NCBI GenBank assembly: GCA_005792805.1
Contig: SXQV01000063.1
Span: 1-15,572, forward strand
DNA: 15,572 nucleotides
Origin: Methylococcaceae bacterium
GTDB taxonomy: Bacteria; Pseudomonadota; Gammaproteobacteria; Methylococcales; Methylococcaceae
Direction of reading: 5' to 3'
How positions within the stretch are numbered: position 1 is the first letter of the stretch; each line of letters starts with the position of its first letter. Below, piece after piece: positions 1 to 8,628 of this stretch. The translations under genes and the position numbers were made by a program. The notes below the pieces were generated by a model, which saw only the letters and a list, made by a program, of their open reading frames with translations, ran no database searches and had not been told where the DNA came from.

Positions 1-2
1 GC

Positions 3-2210
3 GGCAAACGATTTCATGTGAAGGCGGCCGAACTTACGGACGCCGAGGGCCAGGGGTTCATTGAAACGGAAGCCGCCGCCATCCCTGATTTACCCCGTAA
101 TCCGCCTGACCAGGCTCTCCAGTCCATGGGTGGACAGCAAAACGCCGCCACACAGACCTCTCCGCGCCGTGCCCGTCTGGGCAAGCTTCGACTGGAGGAG
201 GCTAGGGGCAGTCTGGACCCTCCCCGGTTTGCCGCACGGGTGATGAGTTCCGGCAAGGCCGAAATTGACCTTATCCGGCGGAAAAACGGGGGCCTGGAAA
301 TCAGGGGCCTCCCGCCCATTGCCAAAGGAGCCAGCTCATCGAAGTCCTATAACCCGGTTCAGCTGGGTATCGAAACACTGCAGCTCGATGATTATTCGAT
401 CAACTTCTACGATGAAACGATGGAGCCCCCAGTGCGGCTGCGTTTCAACGGTCTGACGCTCAAAGCCTACGATCTGACCCCGGATCGCGAGAACGCCATG
501 GAATTCCGCATCCGTACCCAGGTGGGCAATAGTGCCCATTTCGAGGCCGAAGGCCGCTTGCAGCTCAATCCCTTGCAGCTCAGCTTCCGCTTCGGTCTCG
601 ACAAGCTTCGGATGCGTAGCATTGAACCTTACTGGAAACCCCTGACCAACATGGACCTGCAACGCGGCAATCTCAGTCTGTGGGGTGATGTAATCGCCCG
701 CGAGGCACCTGATCTGATGATCGACTATGCCGGTGGTGCCGAGATTCTGGAGTTCGATGCGATAGATCGCGTCCATCGCCAACCTGCCTTAAGGTGGGAT
801 CTGATCAGGGTCGATGGCCTAGCCATCAGTAATAAACCCCGGCGTTTCGTTGCCCGGGTGGTGACCGCAGAAAAACCTTTCGCACGGGTGGCACTAGATG
901 AGAACCGCCACCTCAACTTACTGGCGACGCTGGAGCCGCCAAATCAGGCCGCCATTCCGCGAGGGCTCGAAGCTCTGCAAGTGGAAAAAACACCCGCTTC
1001 CAAACTACCCTCGGCCGGTGTCGGACTACTGCGCATCAAGGATGGCACCATCGATTTCTCTGATCGAAGCATGAAGCCGGGTTTTTCCGGGGTGGTCACG
1101 CAATTTGACGGCACCCTCAGCGGACTCACGTCCCGTGCCGGTGCGAAGGCGACGCTTTCGCTGAATGGCCGCTTCAACGGTAATGCCCCGGTCAACGTCT
1201 TTGGCGAACTGGATCCCATGGATTACCGTGATCACACCGATGTTACTGCGCAATTCACGGGGATCAACCTGACTACATTCTCGGCGTATTCCGGCAAGTT
1301 TGGTGGATACCGCATCGAAAAGGGCAAGTTGGACATGACGTTCAATTACCGGATGCAGGATGGTCTCATGGAGGGGACGAACCAGGCCGTCCTCGATCAG
1401 CTGACGTTGGGGGACCGTGTCGATGACAACGCCTCCTGGCTGGTCGACTTTGCCCTGTTCATTCTCAAGAATGGTGATGGCAAGATAGACATTGATCTCC
1501 CGGTTTATGGTGATCTGACCGACCCGGAATTCAACCTTTGGACACTGTACCGGGATGCTTTCACCAGCCTGATCGCGAAGATTTATTACACCCCGGTGAA
1601 TCTCTTTAACGAGGCGGTTAATGGAGAAGAGGCACAACATTTCACGCTGTCATTTTCCGCCGGGGATACCGAGATGGTCGACACTTCGGTTCTGGCGTTG
1701 AAAAGCATCGCGGACATGATGAAGTTGAAATCAGGTACCACGTTGGACATCCGTGGTACCGCCGACCCGCGTCAGGATCAGCGGGCGCTGGCGAGCCGGG
1801 TCTTGTTGGAAGAATTAAAGAAAGCGCGTCGGGTAGAGTTGCGTGCCCAAGGTGTCAAGCTCCATGGTGCACCGGTAGCTGATTTGATTGACGAGGATTA
1901 CCAGCGGTTATTTACCGCCTATTACCGGGAAAAATACCCATCTGCGCCGGAAATTCGCGCGATCGAAAGGGAAAAGCAAACGACCTTGAATGGGCGATTG
2001 TTTGAAACCGCTAAAAACAAGGTCTTGGATCAGTGGCCAATCGACGAAACCCAGCTGCGGACGCTGGCACAGAATCGTGCCGAGGCCATTCGCGGCTTTT
2101 TGATAGAGGAGCAGAACATTCCGGATGAACGGCTGTTCCTGCGCGACGCCATGCTAGAAATCTCGCCGGATGCGTGGGTGCGGGCCGCATTGACACTGGA
2201 GGGCTTCTGA
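3..2210 (+). CDS. DUF748 / AsmA-like envelope protein, 5' truncated by window edge
   Basis: The reading frame is open to the left edge (Gly-Lys-Arg-Phe-His precede the in-frame GTG at 18), so the true start probably lies outside the window and at least 735 codons are seen. The protein is rich in beta-strand repeats of the type 'DGTIDFSDRSMKP.FSGVV' and 'GKLDMTFNYRMQDG', which are characteristic of DUF748 proteins. These are related to the AsmA/TamB/YhdP group of inner-membrane-anchored periplasmic proteins thought to act in outer-membrane lipid or protein homeostasis. The last ~190 residues resemble an OmpA-like peptidoglycan-binding fold: a strand, a helix, TAD near residue 583 (counted from GTG 18), and a late 'QNRAEAIRGFL' helix near residue 687. 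The N-terminal anchor would be upstream of the window. The family call is firm; the molecular role is not known from sequence. The next gene is convergent. Confidence 0.85.
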   Translation, partial: GKRFHVKAAELTDAEGQGFIETEAAAIPDLPRNPPDQALQSMGGQQNAATQTSPRRARLGKLRLEEARGSLDPPRFAARVMSSGKAEIDLIRRKNGGLEIRGLPPIAKGASSSKSYNPVQLGIETLQLDDYSINFYDETMEPPVRLRFNGLTLKAYDLTPDRENAMEFRIRTQVGNSAHFEAEGRLQLNPLQLSFRFGLDKLRMRSIEPYWKPLTNMDLQRGNLSLWGDVIAREAPDLMIDYAGGAEILEFDAIDRVHRQPALRWDLIRVDGLAISNKPRRFVARVVTAEKPFARVALDENRHLNLLATLEPPNQAAIPRGLEALQVEKTPASKLPSAGVGLLRIKDGTIDFSDRSMKPGFSGVVTQFDGTLSGLTSRAGAKATLSLNGRFNGNAPVNVFGELDPMDYRDHTDVTAQFTGINLTTFSAYSGKFGGYRIEKGKLDMTFNYRMQDGLMEGTNQAVLDQLTLGDRVDDNASWLVDFALFILKNGDGKIDIDLPVYGDLTDPEFNLWTLYRDAFTSLIAKIYYTPVNLFNEAVNGEEAQHFTLSFSAGDTEMVDTSVLALKSIADMMKLKSGTTLDIRGTADPRQDQRALASRVLLEELKKARRVELRAQGVKLHGAPVADLIDEDYQRLFTAYYREKYPSAPEIRAIEREKQTTLNGRLFETAKNKVLDQWPIDETQLRTLAQNRAEAIRGFLIEEQNIPDERLFLRDAMLEISPDAWVRAALTLEGF

Positions 2211-2219
2211 GCAATCTGG

Positions 2220-2258
2220 CCGCCGGACTACGGCGGGATCAGTAACCGCTGGTTTTTT
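2220..2258 (+). terminator. possible terminator after the DUF748 gene
   Basis: Ten bases past the stop lies a 6-bp GC stem with a 5-nt loop (2220-2225 paired with 2231-2236). It is followed by a small AACC/GGTT hairpin (2244-2254) that runs into a stretch of T ending at 2258. The strong stem sits 16 bases from the T run, so the classical spacing is poor. The position between two convergent genes supports termination. On the minus strand no T run follows a stem here. Confidence 0.35.
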
Positions 2259-2295
2259 GTGACTCTGAGTCGGCGGCTGTTTATCTAGGCTTTGG

Positions 2296-3966
2296 TCAGG
2301 CCTGCGCTTCCAATGCGGAGCCACCAGGGTCCTGACTGAAATCCTCGGATGCCTGGCCTCGATGAGGCCGGGTTTTTTCTTCCGATAGAACGGCATAACG
2401 ATTAATTAGCCAGATGAGCCTCTCAAACAGACTGGTGGCCGGCAGTAGCTTTGACTGACTTTCAATGCCTAACCCATTTTCGGCCTTGATAAGACCCTCA
2501 CGCAGATTCTTCATAATGGCGGAACGATCGGATGTGAGGGTCAAAATTAAACTGTAATCGGCAATGTCACCTTCCTGTAGGGCATCCTCCAGCACCATAA
2601 GCACGGTGCAAAGCCCCTCGACCAGACTATGCCGCAAATTGAAAGCGGCGGGCTCGGGAAATTCGGCCTGGAGCAGTTCGAGTAGAGCCCGGCACCCCTC
2701 TTGCAGATGAGCCAATAGTTCGTTTCGGGAGCGGATATTCATGAGCCGCTCCAGGGTTTGGTGGGATTGAGGGTGGCCCATTAAGCGGTCAATGAAGATC
2801 TCGCATTGAGTCGCGACGATGGTACAAGCCTTGAACAGTTCGCGGCCCTCAAAGGGCTTTCCCTCGACCTCCTCCTCCCGGAGTTCGTCGAGCAGGCGGG
2901 GTAACAGCCCGACCAGCCGAGCCTGTTCCTTTTCTACCAGGTCGAGCGCGGTTTCTGCTTCCTCGATGGCTTGCTCGTAGAGATACACCGGTTTGGATAA
3001 GGCTTCGGCAGGATTGGGTGGGCAAAGCCGCTGTGCCAAATTTTCGAGGCTGCCGCCTATCGCGCTGGCCAGGGCGGCGGAGACCAGTTGCAACAATAGG
3101 TACACAACGGCCACCTGATGTGACAGACCCGAACTCAGATGGGAGGAGAACACCTTGATACCTGGAACTTCGGCATAGAGCTCCAGCAGAAACCAGGGAA
3201 GGATCAGGAGTACGCCCAGGGACTTGATCCATAGCTGGATTAAAGCCAGTTGGCGTCCGGTACCCGAGAGGTTTCCCGCCAGCAGAAAGGTGCCAAAGCC
3301 GGAACCCAAATTAGAGCCCAGCACAATCATCAGGGTTTGATCGAGATTCAGAATCCCGGCCGCTGTCATGGTGACGGCAATCGCTGACATCGTGGATGAG
3401 GACTGGATCACGAGTGTTAGTGCAGTTCCGGCGATAAAGGGCAAAATCAGCGAATCCGCAGAAAAGCGCATGAATGACCGAACCCAGTCCAAATCTTTGA
3501 GCGGGGCGGCACCGATCTTGATGAGCCAGAGGCCGAAAAAGAGCGTGCCAACACCAAAGAGCGCACCGACTACGTGGCGGAAGCGGTCGCTGTCATTAAG
3601 GCCAAAGTAATGGCAGAAGCCAACTACGCCCAGGAGATAAAGGACGGCAAAATGGATGTCGAGCGTGGCCAGAAAAACCAGCAGGGATGTGCCGACATTG
3701 GCCCAGACAAGAATCGGCAGGGCCCGCCGCAGCTTTACCATACCGCTAGTCACCAGCGACACGACGATAAAGGTCACGGCGTTAGAGCTCTGTGTGACGA
3801 TGCCTGCAACAATCCCGACGAGAGCAGAGCTGATGGGATTGCCAGTCGCCTTTGCAACCCAGCCACGAAACCGGTGCCCGGTCATTTGCTTCATGTGTGA
3901 CCCGATCCCTCGGATACCTATGAAAAACAGTCCGAGACCGGCAAACAGGTTGGCAATGATCTCCAT
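2296..3966 (-). CDS. Na+/phosphate symporter (PNaS family) with C-terminal PhoU-like domain
   Basis: A 556-residue membrane protein. The N-terminal ~310 residues carry the two inverted Na/Pi-cotransporter repeats: QSSNA at 59-63 with NVGTS at 90-94, then QSSST at 188-192 with GSNLGSGF at 217-224. These paired QSS and GxNxG signatures define the family and form the substrate and Na+ site in the inner membrane. The C-terminal ~230 residues are soluble, charged and helical, as in the PhoU-like domain fused to E. coli YjbB, a protein of similar length. Known members either import phosphate or, like YjbB, export it when internal phosphate is high; direction cannot be read from sequence. The ATG lies 7 bp after the stop of the upstream sensor-like gene and has no obvious Shine-Dalgarno, which suggests translational coupling to that gene. 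Confidence 0.9.
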   Translation of the reverse strand: MEIIANLFAGLGLFFIGIRGIGSHMKQMTGHRFRGWVAKATGNPISSALVGIVAGIVTQSSNAVTFIVVSLVTSGMVKLRRALPILVWANVGTSLLVFLATLDIHFAVLYLLGVVGFCHYFGLNDSDRFRHVVGALFGVGTLFFGLWLIKIGAAPLKDLDWVRSFMRFSADSLILPFIAGTALTLVIQSSSTMSAIAVTMTAAGILNLDQTLMIVLGSNLGSGFGTFLLAGNLSGTGRQLALIQLWIKSLGVLLILPWFLLELYAEVPGIKVFSSHLSSGLSHQVAVVYLLLQLVSAALASAIGGSLENLAQRLCPPNPAEALSKPVYLYEQAIEEAETALDLVEKEQARLVGLLPRLLDELREEEVEGKPFEGRELFKACTIVATQCEIFIDRLMGHPQSHQTLERLMNIRSRNELLAHLQEGCRALLELLQAEFPEPAAFNLRHSLVEGLCTVLMVLEDALQEGDIADYSLILTLTSDRSAIMKNLREGLIKAENGLGIESQSKLLPATSLFERLIWLINRYAVLSEEKTRPHRGQASEDFSQDPGGSALEAQA

Positions 3967-3973
3967 GCGGTAT

Positions 3974-4651
3974 TCAGTGACTGGTGCGTGGCCGGAACCA
4001 CAGGAGCAGGGCGAAGACGAGCAGCGCGCCTAGTGAAGTGACTGCCATGTTGAGTCGTTTCAGGTTTTGGTAGCGCTTCAGGTCGGCTTCATGGCTTGCT
4101 TGGCGCATGGTTTTGAGCTGGTCCCGGAGTTCGGCGGCTAACTTATCCAGCCGCTCGGTAAAAGGCCTGTCTATACCGAGTACCAAATGATCGATTTCCT
4201 TTGCCCGTGACTGACTGATGTGATCACCATCCAGAAACACCCGGTACCGGGCCGAGAGTTGGGTATGTTCGGTCAGTAAGCCATTGATAGCCGATTTCTG
4301 CTTTTCATCAGAGGATTCCAGCAGGCCTTGCAGCAGATGGTCGACGTGTTCACCATCGCGGTTGAATGCTTCGCGGTAATACGCATAGTCTTCGGTGGAT
4401 TCACCGCGTAGCAGGATATTCTTCCATTCCTGCACTTGGCGCTTGAATCCCACTTCCGCCGAGGAGACGGCATCGGCCGAGCGGAACGTAGTTTCCAGCC
4501 GTTCCTGATCTTCTGCTTGTTGCTCGGCCGCATAAAACAGCCCGAAGGCGGCAATGCTGCCGCCCAGTAAGATAACCATCAGTATGGTCCCTGCAACGGC
4601 GATGAATGCCCGCTCACTGACGGGGAAGGCGGTTGATTTTGCCTTGTTCAT
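3974..4651 (-). CDS. membrane sensor protein resembling an MCP input domain, no output domain
   Basis: A 225-residue protein. One membrane segment lies near residues 15-41 and a second near 202-219, flanking a ~160-residue helical periplasmic region, with only a six-residue cytoplasmic tail. The periplasmic part contains 'FKRQVQEWKNILLRG' and long amphipathic helices, as in the four-helix-bundle sensor domains of methyl-accepting chemotaxis proteins. HAMP and signalling domains are absent: the frame stops right after the second membrane helix. A strong Shine-Dalgarno (complement of 4659-4664, 7 nt spacing) supports the ATG. It is the first gene of a two-gene unit with the Na+/phosphate symporter, so it may sense or tune that transporter; this is inferred from position only. 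It could instead be the remnant of a larger receptor, but the clean end and tight coupling argue against recent decay. Confidence 0.7.
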   Translation of the reverse strand: MNKAKSTAFPVSERAFIAVAGTILMVILLGGSIAAFGLFYAAEQQAEDQERLETTFRSADAVSSAEVGFKRQVQEWKNILLRGESTEDYAYYREAFNRDGEHVDHLLQGLLESSDEKQKSAINGLLTEHTQLSARYRVFLDGDHISQSRAKEIDHLVLGIDRPFTERLDKLAAELRDQLKTMRQASHEADLKRYQNLKRLNMAVTSLGALLVFALLLWFRPRTSH

Positions 4652-4995
4652 GTTTCTGCCTCCTGGTTTTGGTGCTTGGTTGAAATCAGGCTCACTCGGC
4701 CATGATAGTTTGCCGAGAACCTGCCGTGATCACCAAGCTGAATCTTGTGCTTTTCCCGTCAATTCCAGGCTTGGAGAACCAAAATGTCAGAAGAAACGGC
4801 CGAAAAGGAAGCAATCAGTTCGCAATGGTGAGGCCCAGGCATGTCTGATTGAGGTAACTCGGCAGACAGTCATCTGCCGGGGATGGCTTCAGCCCATGTG
4901 TTGAGCCGCTTTTTCTGCGTTGCTCAATGCCGCTCAGGAACAATCATGTCAGGGACGCTGGGCTAAAAGAGGGTGGAGCCAAAGCCCTTTGCCGA
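4652..4995. other. intergenic spacer with several inverted repeats
   Basis: About 344 bp lie between the end of pstB and the start of the sensor-like gene (both minus strand). I see no credible gene. Three inverted repeats stand out: CTCGGC/GCCGAG (4695-4700 with 4712-4717), CGGCAGA/TCTGCCG with a 6-nt loop (4860-4866 with 4873-4879), and TTGAGC/GCTCAA (4901-4906 with 4922-4927). None is followed by a T run on the minus strand, so no confident terminator for pstB is visible. A promoter for the sensor-symporter unit should lie here, but I cannot name its hexamers with confidence, and no 11-bp-spaced Pho-box repeat was seen. Confidence 0.55.
4659..4664 (-). promoter_or_regulatory. Shine-Dalgarno of the MCP-like sensor gene
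   Basis: AGGAGG on the minus strand, 7 nt before the ATG at 4651. It is a near-perfect ribosome binding site and the only strong one for the two-gene sensor-symporter unit. Confidence 0.8.
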
Positions 4996-5922
4996 TTAGC
5001 CGAACCTCCCCGTGATGTAGTCCTCGGTCAGCTGGTGTTGTGGATGAGTAAAGACTTGAGCGGTTTCGCCCACCTCGATCAGGTGACCCAGGTGAAAATA
5101 GGCCGTGCGCTGCGAGACACGCGCTGCCTGCTGCATGGAGTGTGTCACGATGACGATCGTGTAGAGCTCCCGGAGTTCATCAATCAGTTGCTCAATTTTG
5201 GCTGTGGCAATGGGATCCAGCGCTGAGCAGGGTTCATCCATCAGAATCACTTCGGGATTAACCGCGATAGTTCTGGCAATGCAGAGGCGTTGCTGCTGTC
5301 CGCCCGACAGCCCTGTACCCGGCTGCGCCAGCCGGTCTTTCACTTCATCCCATAGCCCTGCCCGACGCAGGGATTTCTCCACAATCTCTTCCAGCTCGCT
5401 CTTCGCATTAACTAAGCCGTGGATACGCGGGCCATAGGCGACATTCTCAAAAATACTTTTTGGAAACGGATTGGGTTTTTGGAACACCATGCCGACTTGT
5501 GCACGCAGGGGAACCACATCAACGTCTTGCCCATAGATGGGTTTCCCATCCATAGAAATGTCGCCGGTTACCCGGCAGTCCTGGATGGTGTCATTCATCC
5601 GGTTGAGGCAGCGAAGAAAGGTCGACTTGCCACAGCCTGAAGGGCCAATCAGAGCGATGACTTGGTTATTGCCGATATCGAGATTGATATCCTGAACTGC
5701 TGGTTTTTCGCCATAGAAAACATCAACGTTACGACAGCGAATGCGCGCACTTGCCGAGGTGTATTCGCCAATGGTTTCCCGGTGATCCCTGTCGAACTTC
5801 ACGTTGGTTGCCTTCTCTCTGGGTTTCACGGGTGATGCTCTCTCATGGGGTGCCAGAAGATAGTGTTCTGCGTTTGGGTCGCTCATTGAGATGGAAGCGG
5901 TGTATGTCGTCATGGTTACCAC
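4996..5922 (-). CDS. pstB: PstB, phosphate ABC transporter ATP-binding protein (first copy)
   Basis: The cytoplasmic ATPase that drives PstCA-mediated phosphate import. Counted from the GTG at 5922 (308 residues): Walker A GPSGCGKST at 93-101, Q-loop Gln148, signature LSGGQ at 205-209, Walker B VILMDE at 225-230, H-loop His261. The 'RCLNRMND' and 'GMVFQKPNPFPKSI' stretches are specific to PstB among ABC ATPases. The protein carries a ~55-residue N-terminal extension before the conserved core; usual PstB proteins are about 250-260 residues. The GTG at 5922 overlaps the end of pstA. The ATG at 5913, three codons further in and two bases after the pstA stop, is an equally good or better start. 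All catalytic motifs are intact, so this is the canonical partner of PstC and PstA. Downstream genes are separated by 344 bp. Confidence 0.95.
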   Translation of the reverse strand: MVTMTTYTASISMSDPNAEHYLLAPHERASPVKPREKATNVKFDRDHRETIGEYTSASARIRCRNVDVFYGEKPAVQDINLDIGNNQVIALIGPSGCGKSTFLRCLNRMNDTIQDCRVTGDISMDGKPIYGQDVDVVPLRAQVGMVFQKPNPFPKSIFENVAYGPRIHGLVNAKSELEEIVEKSLRRAGLWDEVKDRLAQPGTGLSGGQQQRLCIARTIAVNPEVILMDEPCSALDPIATAKIEQLIDELRELYTIVIVTHSMQQAARVSQRTAYFHLGHLIEVGETAQVFTHPQHQLTEDYITGRFG

Positions 5923-7217
5923 CGGCGCTCATAACGCTTGCGCAAGTAAACGGCGAGACCATTCATGACAATCAGAAAAACCAGCAGCACCATAATGGCG
6001 GCCGAGGTACGCTCAACGAAGGCGCGCTCCGGGCTATCGGCCCACAGATAAATTTGCACTGGCAGCACGGTCGCCGGACTGGTGAGACCGGTCGGAACAT
6101 CGACGATGAAGGCCACCATGCCGATCATCAGCAGGGGCGCGCTTTCACCGAGGGCTCTGGCCGTGCCGATGATGGCTCCGGTCAGCATGCCTGGCATCGC
6201 CAGGGGTAATACATGATCGAACACCATTTGCGCCGGGGAAGCGCCAATCCCCAAGGCGGCCTCTCTTACTGACGGGGGAACCGACTTTAAGGCAGAGCGG
6301 CCGGCAATGATGATGACCGGCAAGGTCATGAGTGTCAGGACGAGTCCGCCTACCAGTGGCGATGAGCGGGGCAGGCCAAAGATGTTGATGAAAACGGCGA
6401 GGCCCAGCAGACCGAACACAATGGAAGGCACGGCAGCCAGATTGTTGATGTTGACCTCAATAAAATCAGTCCATCGATCGCGGGAAGCAAATTCCTCCAG
6501 ATAAATGGCGGCCGCAATACCAATAGGCAGTGATAGCCCGATGGTTACCAGGAGGGTGAATGCCGACCCTGAAACGGCTCCCCAGATACCGGCGGCTTCG
6601 GGCTCGCGGGAATCGCCGTTGGTGAAGAACTCCTGGTTGATGGCTTTGCGGATACGGTCCTGGTTTTGCAGTGTCACTAGCCAGCCCTGGCTGTCCCTGT
6701 TGCGGTCATTGAGTTCAGAGACCTCCCCGAGATGGCCTTTGGCCAGCATGTCGATATTGTCATCGACCGGCAGCCAGACCCGCCGTGTCGTGCCGATGAG
6801 CTCAGGCTCCGCTTTCACCATGGCGCGTAACCGCTGGCCGGCAGATGAGCCGACAAATCCGGAGAGGGCTCGTTTCTTTTGCCGGTCAGTCACCTCAGGG
6901 AAAAGCCTGTATACAGCAGATTTCCACAAGGCATCGTAGTCGGCACCCGACAGCGCGTCGCTGCTGCGGGTGCCTTCAGGGTCGATGATCTGGGGGTCGA
7001 ACGTGATATCCAGCGCCACATTTGTGTAGAGGAAGGCTGAATAGCCCTTGCTGATGATGCTGCTGAAAAGGATCAGCAGGAAAAGCAGGGCGGCGATGAT
7101 GGAAATCAGGCCATAGGCGCGGAATCGAAGTTCAGCCTTACGCCGTTTGGCCAGACCCTCCATGACAATGTCGAGGCTTCGGGAAGTGGCCACCTTGTGG
7201 GGTGCAAGATCATTCAT
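5916..7217 (-). CDS. pstA: PstA, phosphate ABC transporter permease
   Basis: Inner-membrane permease subunit that pairs with PstC to form the phosphate channel. I choose the ATG at 7217 (433 residues), which overlaps the last bases of pstC in the usual ATGAATGA style; an in-frame ATG at 7253 would lie deep inside pstC. One membrane helix near residues 37-56 is followed by a ~150-residue periplasmic insertion, the DUF3333 region typical of proteobacterial PstA. The ABC permease core comes next, with the EAA loop 'REAALGIGASPAQMVFDHVLPLAMPG' starting near residue 318, which contacts PstB. The end overlaps or abuts pstB, so the three genes are one transcription unit. Expression is probably controlled from the Pho-box-like promoter before pstC. 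Confidence 0.93.
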   Translation of the reverse strand: MNDLAPHKVATSRSLDIVMEGLAKRRKAELRFRAYGLISIIAALLFLLILFSSIISKGYSAFLYTNVALDITFDPQIIDPEGTRSSDALSGADYDALWKSAVYRLFPEVTDRQKKRALSGFVGSSAGQRLRAMVKAEPELIGTTRRVWLPVDDNIDMLAKGHLGEVSELNDRNRDSQGWLVTLQNQDRIRKAINQEFFTNGDSREPEAAGIWGAVSGSAFTLLVTIGLSLPIGIAAAIYLEEFASRDRWTDFIEVNINNLAAVPSIVFGLLGLAVFINIFGLPRSSPLVGGLVLTLMTLPVIIIAGRSALKSVPPSVREAALGIGASPAQMVFDHVLPLAMPGMLTGAIIGTARALGESAPLLMIGMVAFIVDVPTGLTSPATVLPVQIYLWADSPERAFVERTSAAIMVLLVFLIVMNGLAVYLRKRYERRW

Positions 7218-8589
7218 ATTGTTCTCGGTATTTCCTGACGATACGCAGGGCAAGGATGTTCAGAGCCAATGTCAGCAGGAACAAAACCAGGCCCAGCGCA
7301 AAGGCGGCGAGCGTCTTGGGGCTATCAAATTCCTGGTCTCCTACCAACAAGGTGACGATCTGAGTTGTCACCGTGGTCACGGCGGCCAGCGGATTGAAAG
7401 TCAGGTTGGCACTCAGTCCGGCGGCCATGACGACGATCATAGTTTCGCCTATAGCGCGGGAAACAGCGAGAAGGATGCCACCGACTACGCCAGGCAATGC
7501 GGCGGGCATCACCACCTGACGGATAGTTTCTGACTGGGTTGCACCCAATGCATAAGCCCCGTCACGGAGTGACTGGGGCACGGCATTGATGAAGTCGTCG
7601 GAGAGTGAAGAAACAAACGGGATGATCATGATGCCCATGACCAAGCCTGCAGCAAGCGCACTTTCTGAGGAAACATCGAGCCCTACAGAGGTTCCCAGGT
7701 CGCGGATGAAGGGTGCGACTACCAGCGCGGCAAAAAAGCCATAAACCACGGTCGGGATACCGGCCAAAATCTCCAGCAGGGGTTTGGCCGTGGACCGAAA
7801 CCGTGGCCCGGAGTATTCAGAAAGATAGATGGCTGAGAGGAGGCCAATCGGAACGGCGACAATCATGGCGACCAATGAGATCAGCAGTGTGCCGGTAACC
7901 AGCGGGATGGCACCAAATGCCCCGGATGAACCTACCTGGTCTGAGCGCATCGCAATCTGGGGGCTCCACTTCAGACCAAAGATAAAGTCGGTAACAGGAA
8001 CCATCTGAAAAAATCGTACTGACTCGATGAGCACGGAGAGGACGATGCCAACGGTCGTGAGAATAGCCAGCAAAGCACAGCTGACCAGAGAGACAGTCAA
8101 GACCTTTTCAACCTGATTGCGGGCGCGGAAAGTGGGCTTGATTTGTCTGTGCGCGAATAACGCACCAACGAGGCTGACGCACAGGCTGAGAATCGTGAGC
8201 AGGAGATTGCTCTGTCGCCCAAGCTGGAGGTAACGGTCGGCTGCCGCCTGGATAACCGGGTTCGCCTGGGCATAAGTCGATTCCGAGGCAGCATTGCGAA
8301 TGTCATTGATCAGCAGGCTGATTTGGCTGGCATCGGCCTTCGTCATTTCCTCAGGCAGAACCGCCAGGGCTCCGGCGGTCATCACGTGGCCCTCACCCAG
8401 CTGCCAGAACACCATCACCAGCAAGGCTGGAAGGGTGGACCAGAGCGCCATGTAGTAGCCATAGAATCCTGGGAGCGAATGCAGTCTGGGGCCGTTCTTG
8501 GCTATCAGGCTCTCGGCCCGGTGCGTTCCCCGGTAATAGGCGGCTACGCCAAGCAACACTATCAGCATTAGTAAGTTCGATTTTTCCAA
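7210..8589 (-). CDS. pstC: PstC, phosphate ABC transporter permease
   Basis: A 459-residue inner-membrane permease and first gene of the pstCAB unit. The N-terminal third holds a membrane helix, a periplasmic segment and a second hydrophobic stretch, as in the extra N-terminal domain of proteobacterial PstC. The ABC permease core follows, with the EAA loop from about residue 343 ('DGAYALGATQSETIRQVVMP') that docks to PstB. The start is TTG, chosen because GGAG on the minus strand (8599-8602) lies 9 nt upstream; the next in-frame ATG is at 8568 and has no such site. No pstS gene lies upstream, where the operon usually has it; the neighbour is a divergent spacer leading to a second pstB. A Pho-box-like element is centred about 60 bp before the start. 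Confidence 0.93.
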   Translation of the reverse strand: MEKSNLLMLIVLLGVAAYYRGTHRAESLIAKNGPRLHSLPGFYGYYMALWSTLPALLVMVFWQLGEGHVMTAGALAVLPEEMTKADASQISLLINDIRNAASESTYAQANPVIQAAADRYLQLGRQSNLLLTILSLCVSLVGALFAHRQIKPTFRARNQVEKVLTVSLVSCALLAILTTVGIVLSVLIESVRFFQMVPVTDFIFGLKWSPQIAMRSDQVGSSGAFGAIPLVTGTLLISLVAMIVAVPIGLLSAIYLSEYSGPRFRSTAKPLLEILAGIPTVVYGFFAALVVAPFIRDLGTSVGLDVSSESALAAGLVMGIMIIPFVSSLSDDFINAVPQSLRDGAYALGATQSETIRQVVMPAALPGVVGGILLAVSRAIGETMIVVMAAGLSANLTFNPLAAVTTVTTQIVTLLVGDQEFDSPKTLAAFALGLVLFLLTLALNILALRIVRKYREQYE

Positions 8590-8598
8590 CGCAATTCA

Positions 8599-8602
8599 CT
8601 CC
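8599..8602 (-). promoter_or_regulatory. Shine-Dalgarno deciding the TTG start of pstC
   Basis: GGAG read on the minus strand, 9 nt before the TTG at 8587-8589. It makes TTG the preferred start over the internal ATG at 8568. Confidence 0.6.
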
Positions 8603-8628
8603 ATGGAATTGGGATAGCAAGCCAGAAC

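Noticed and set aside
1026..1640. 204-codon minus-strand frame inside the DUF748 gene
   Set aside because: Shadow of a well-supported gene; no family features.
4554..4904. 116-codon plus-strand frame over the sensor gene start and spacer
   Set aside because: It is partly antisense to a supported gene, lacks a ribosome site, and its product is of low plausibility.
7218..7253. Upstream ATG start for pstA
   Set aside because: It would overlap pstC by 44 bp and adds 12 residues unlike PstA; the ATG at 7217 has the standard stop-start overlap.
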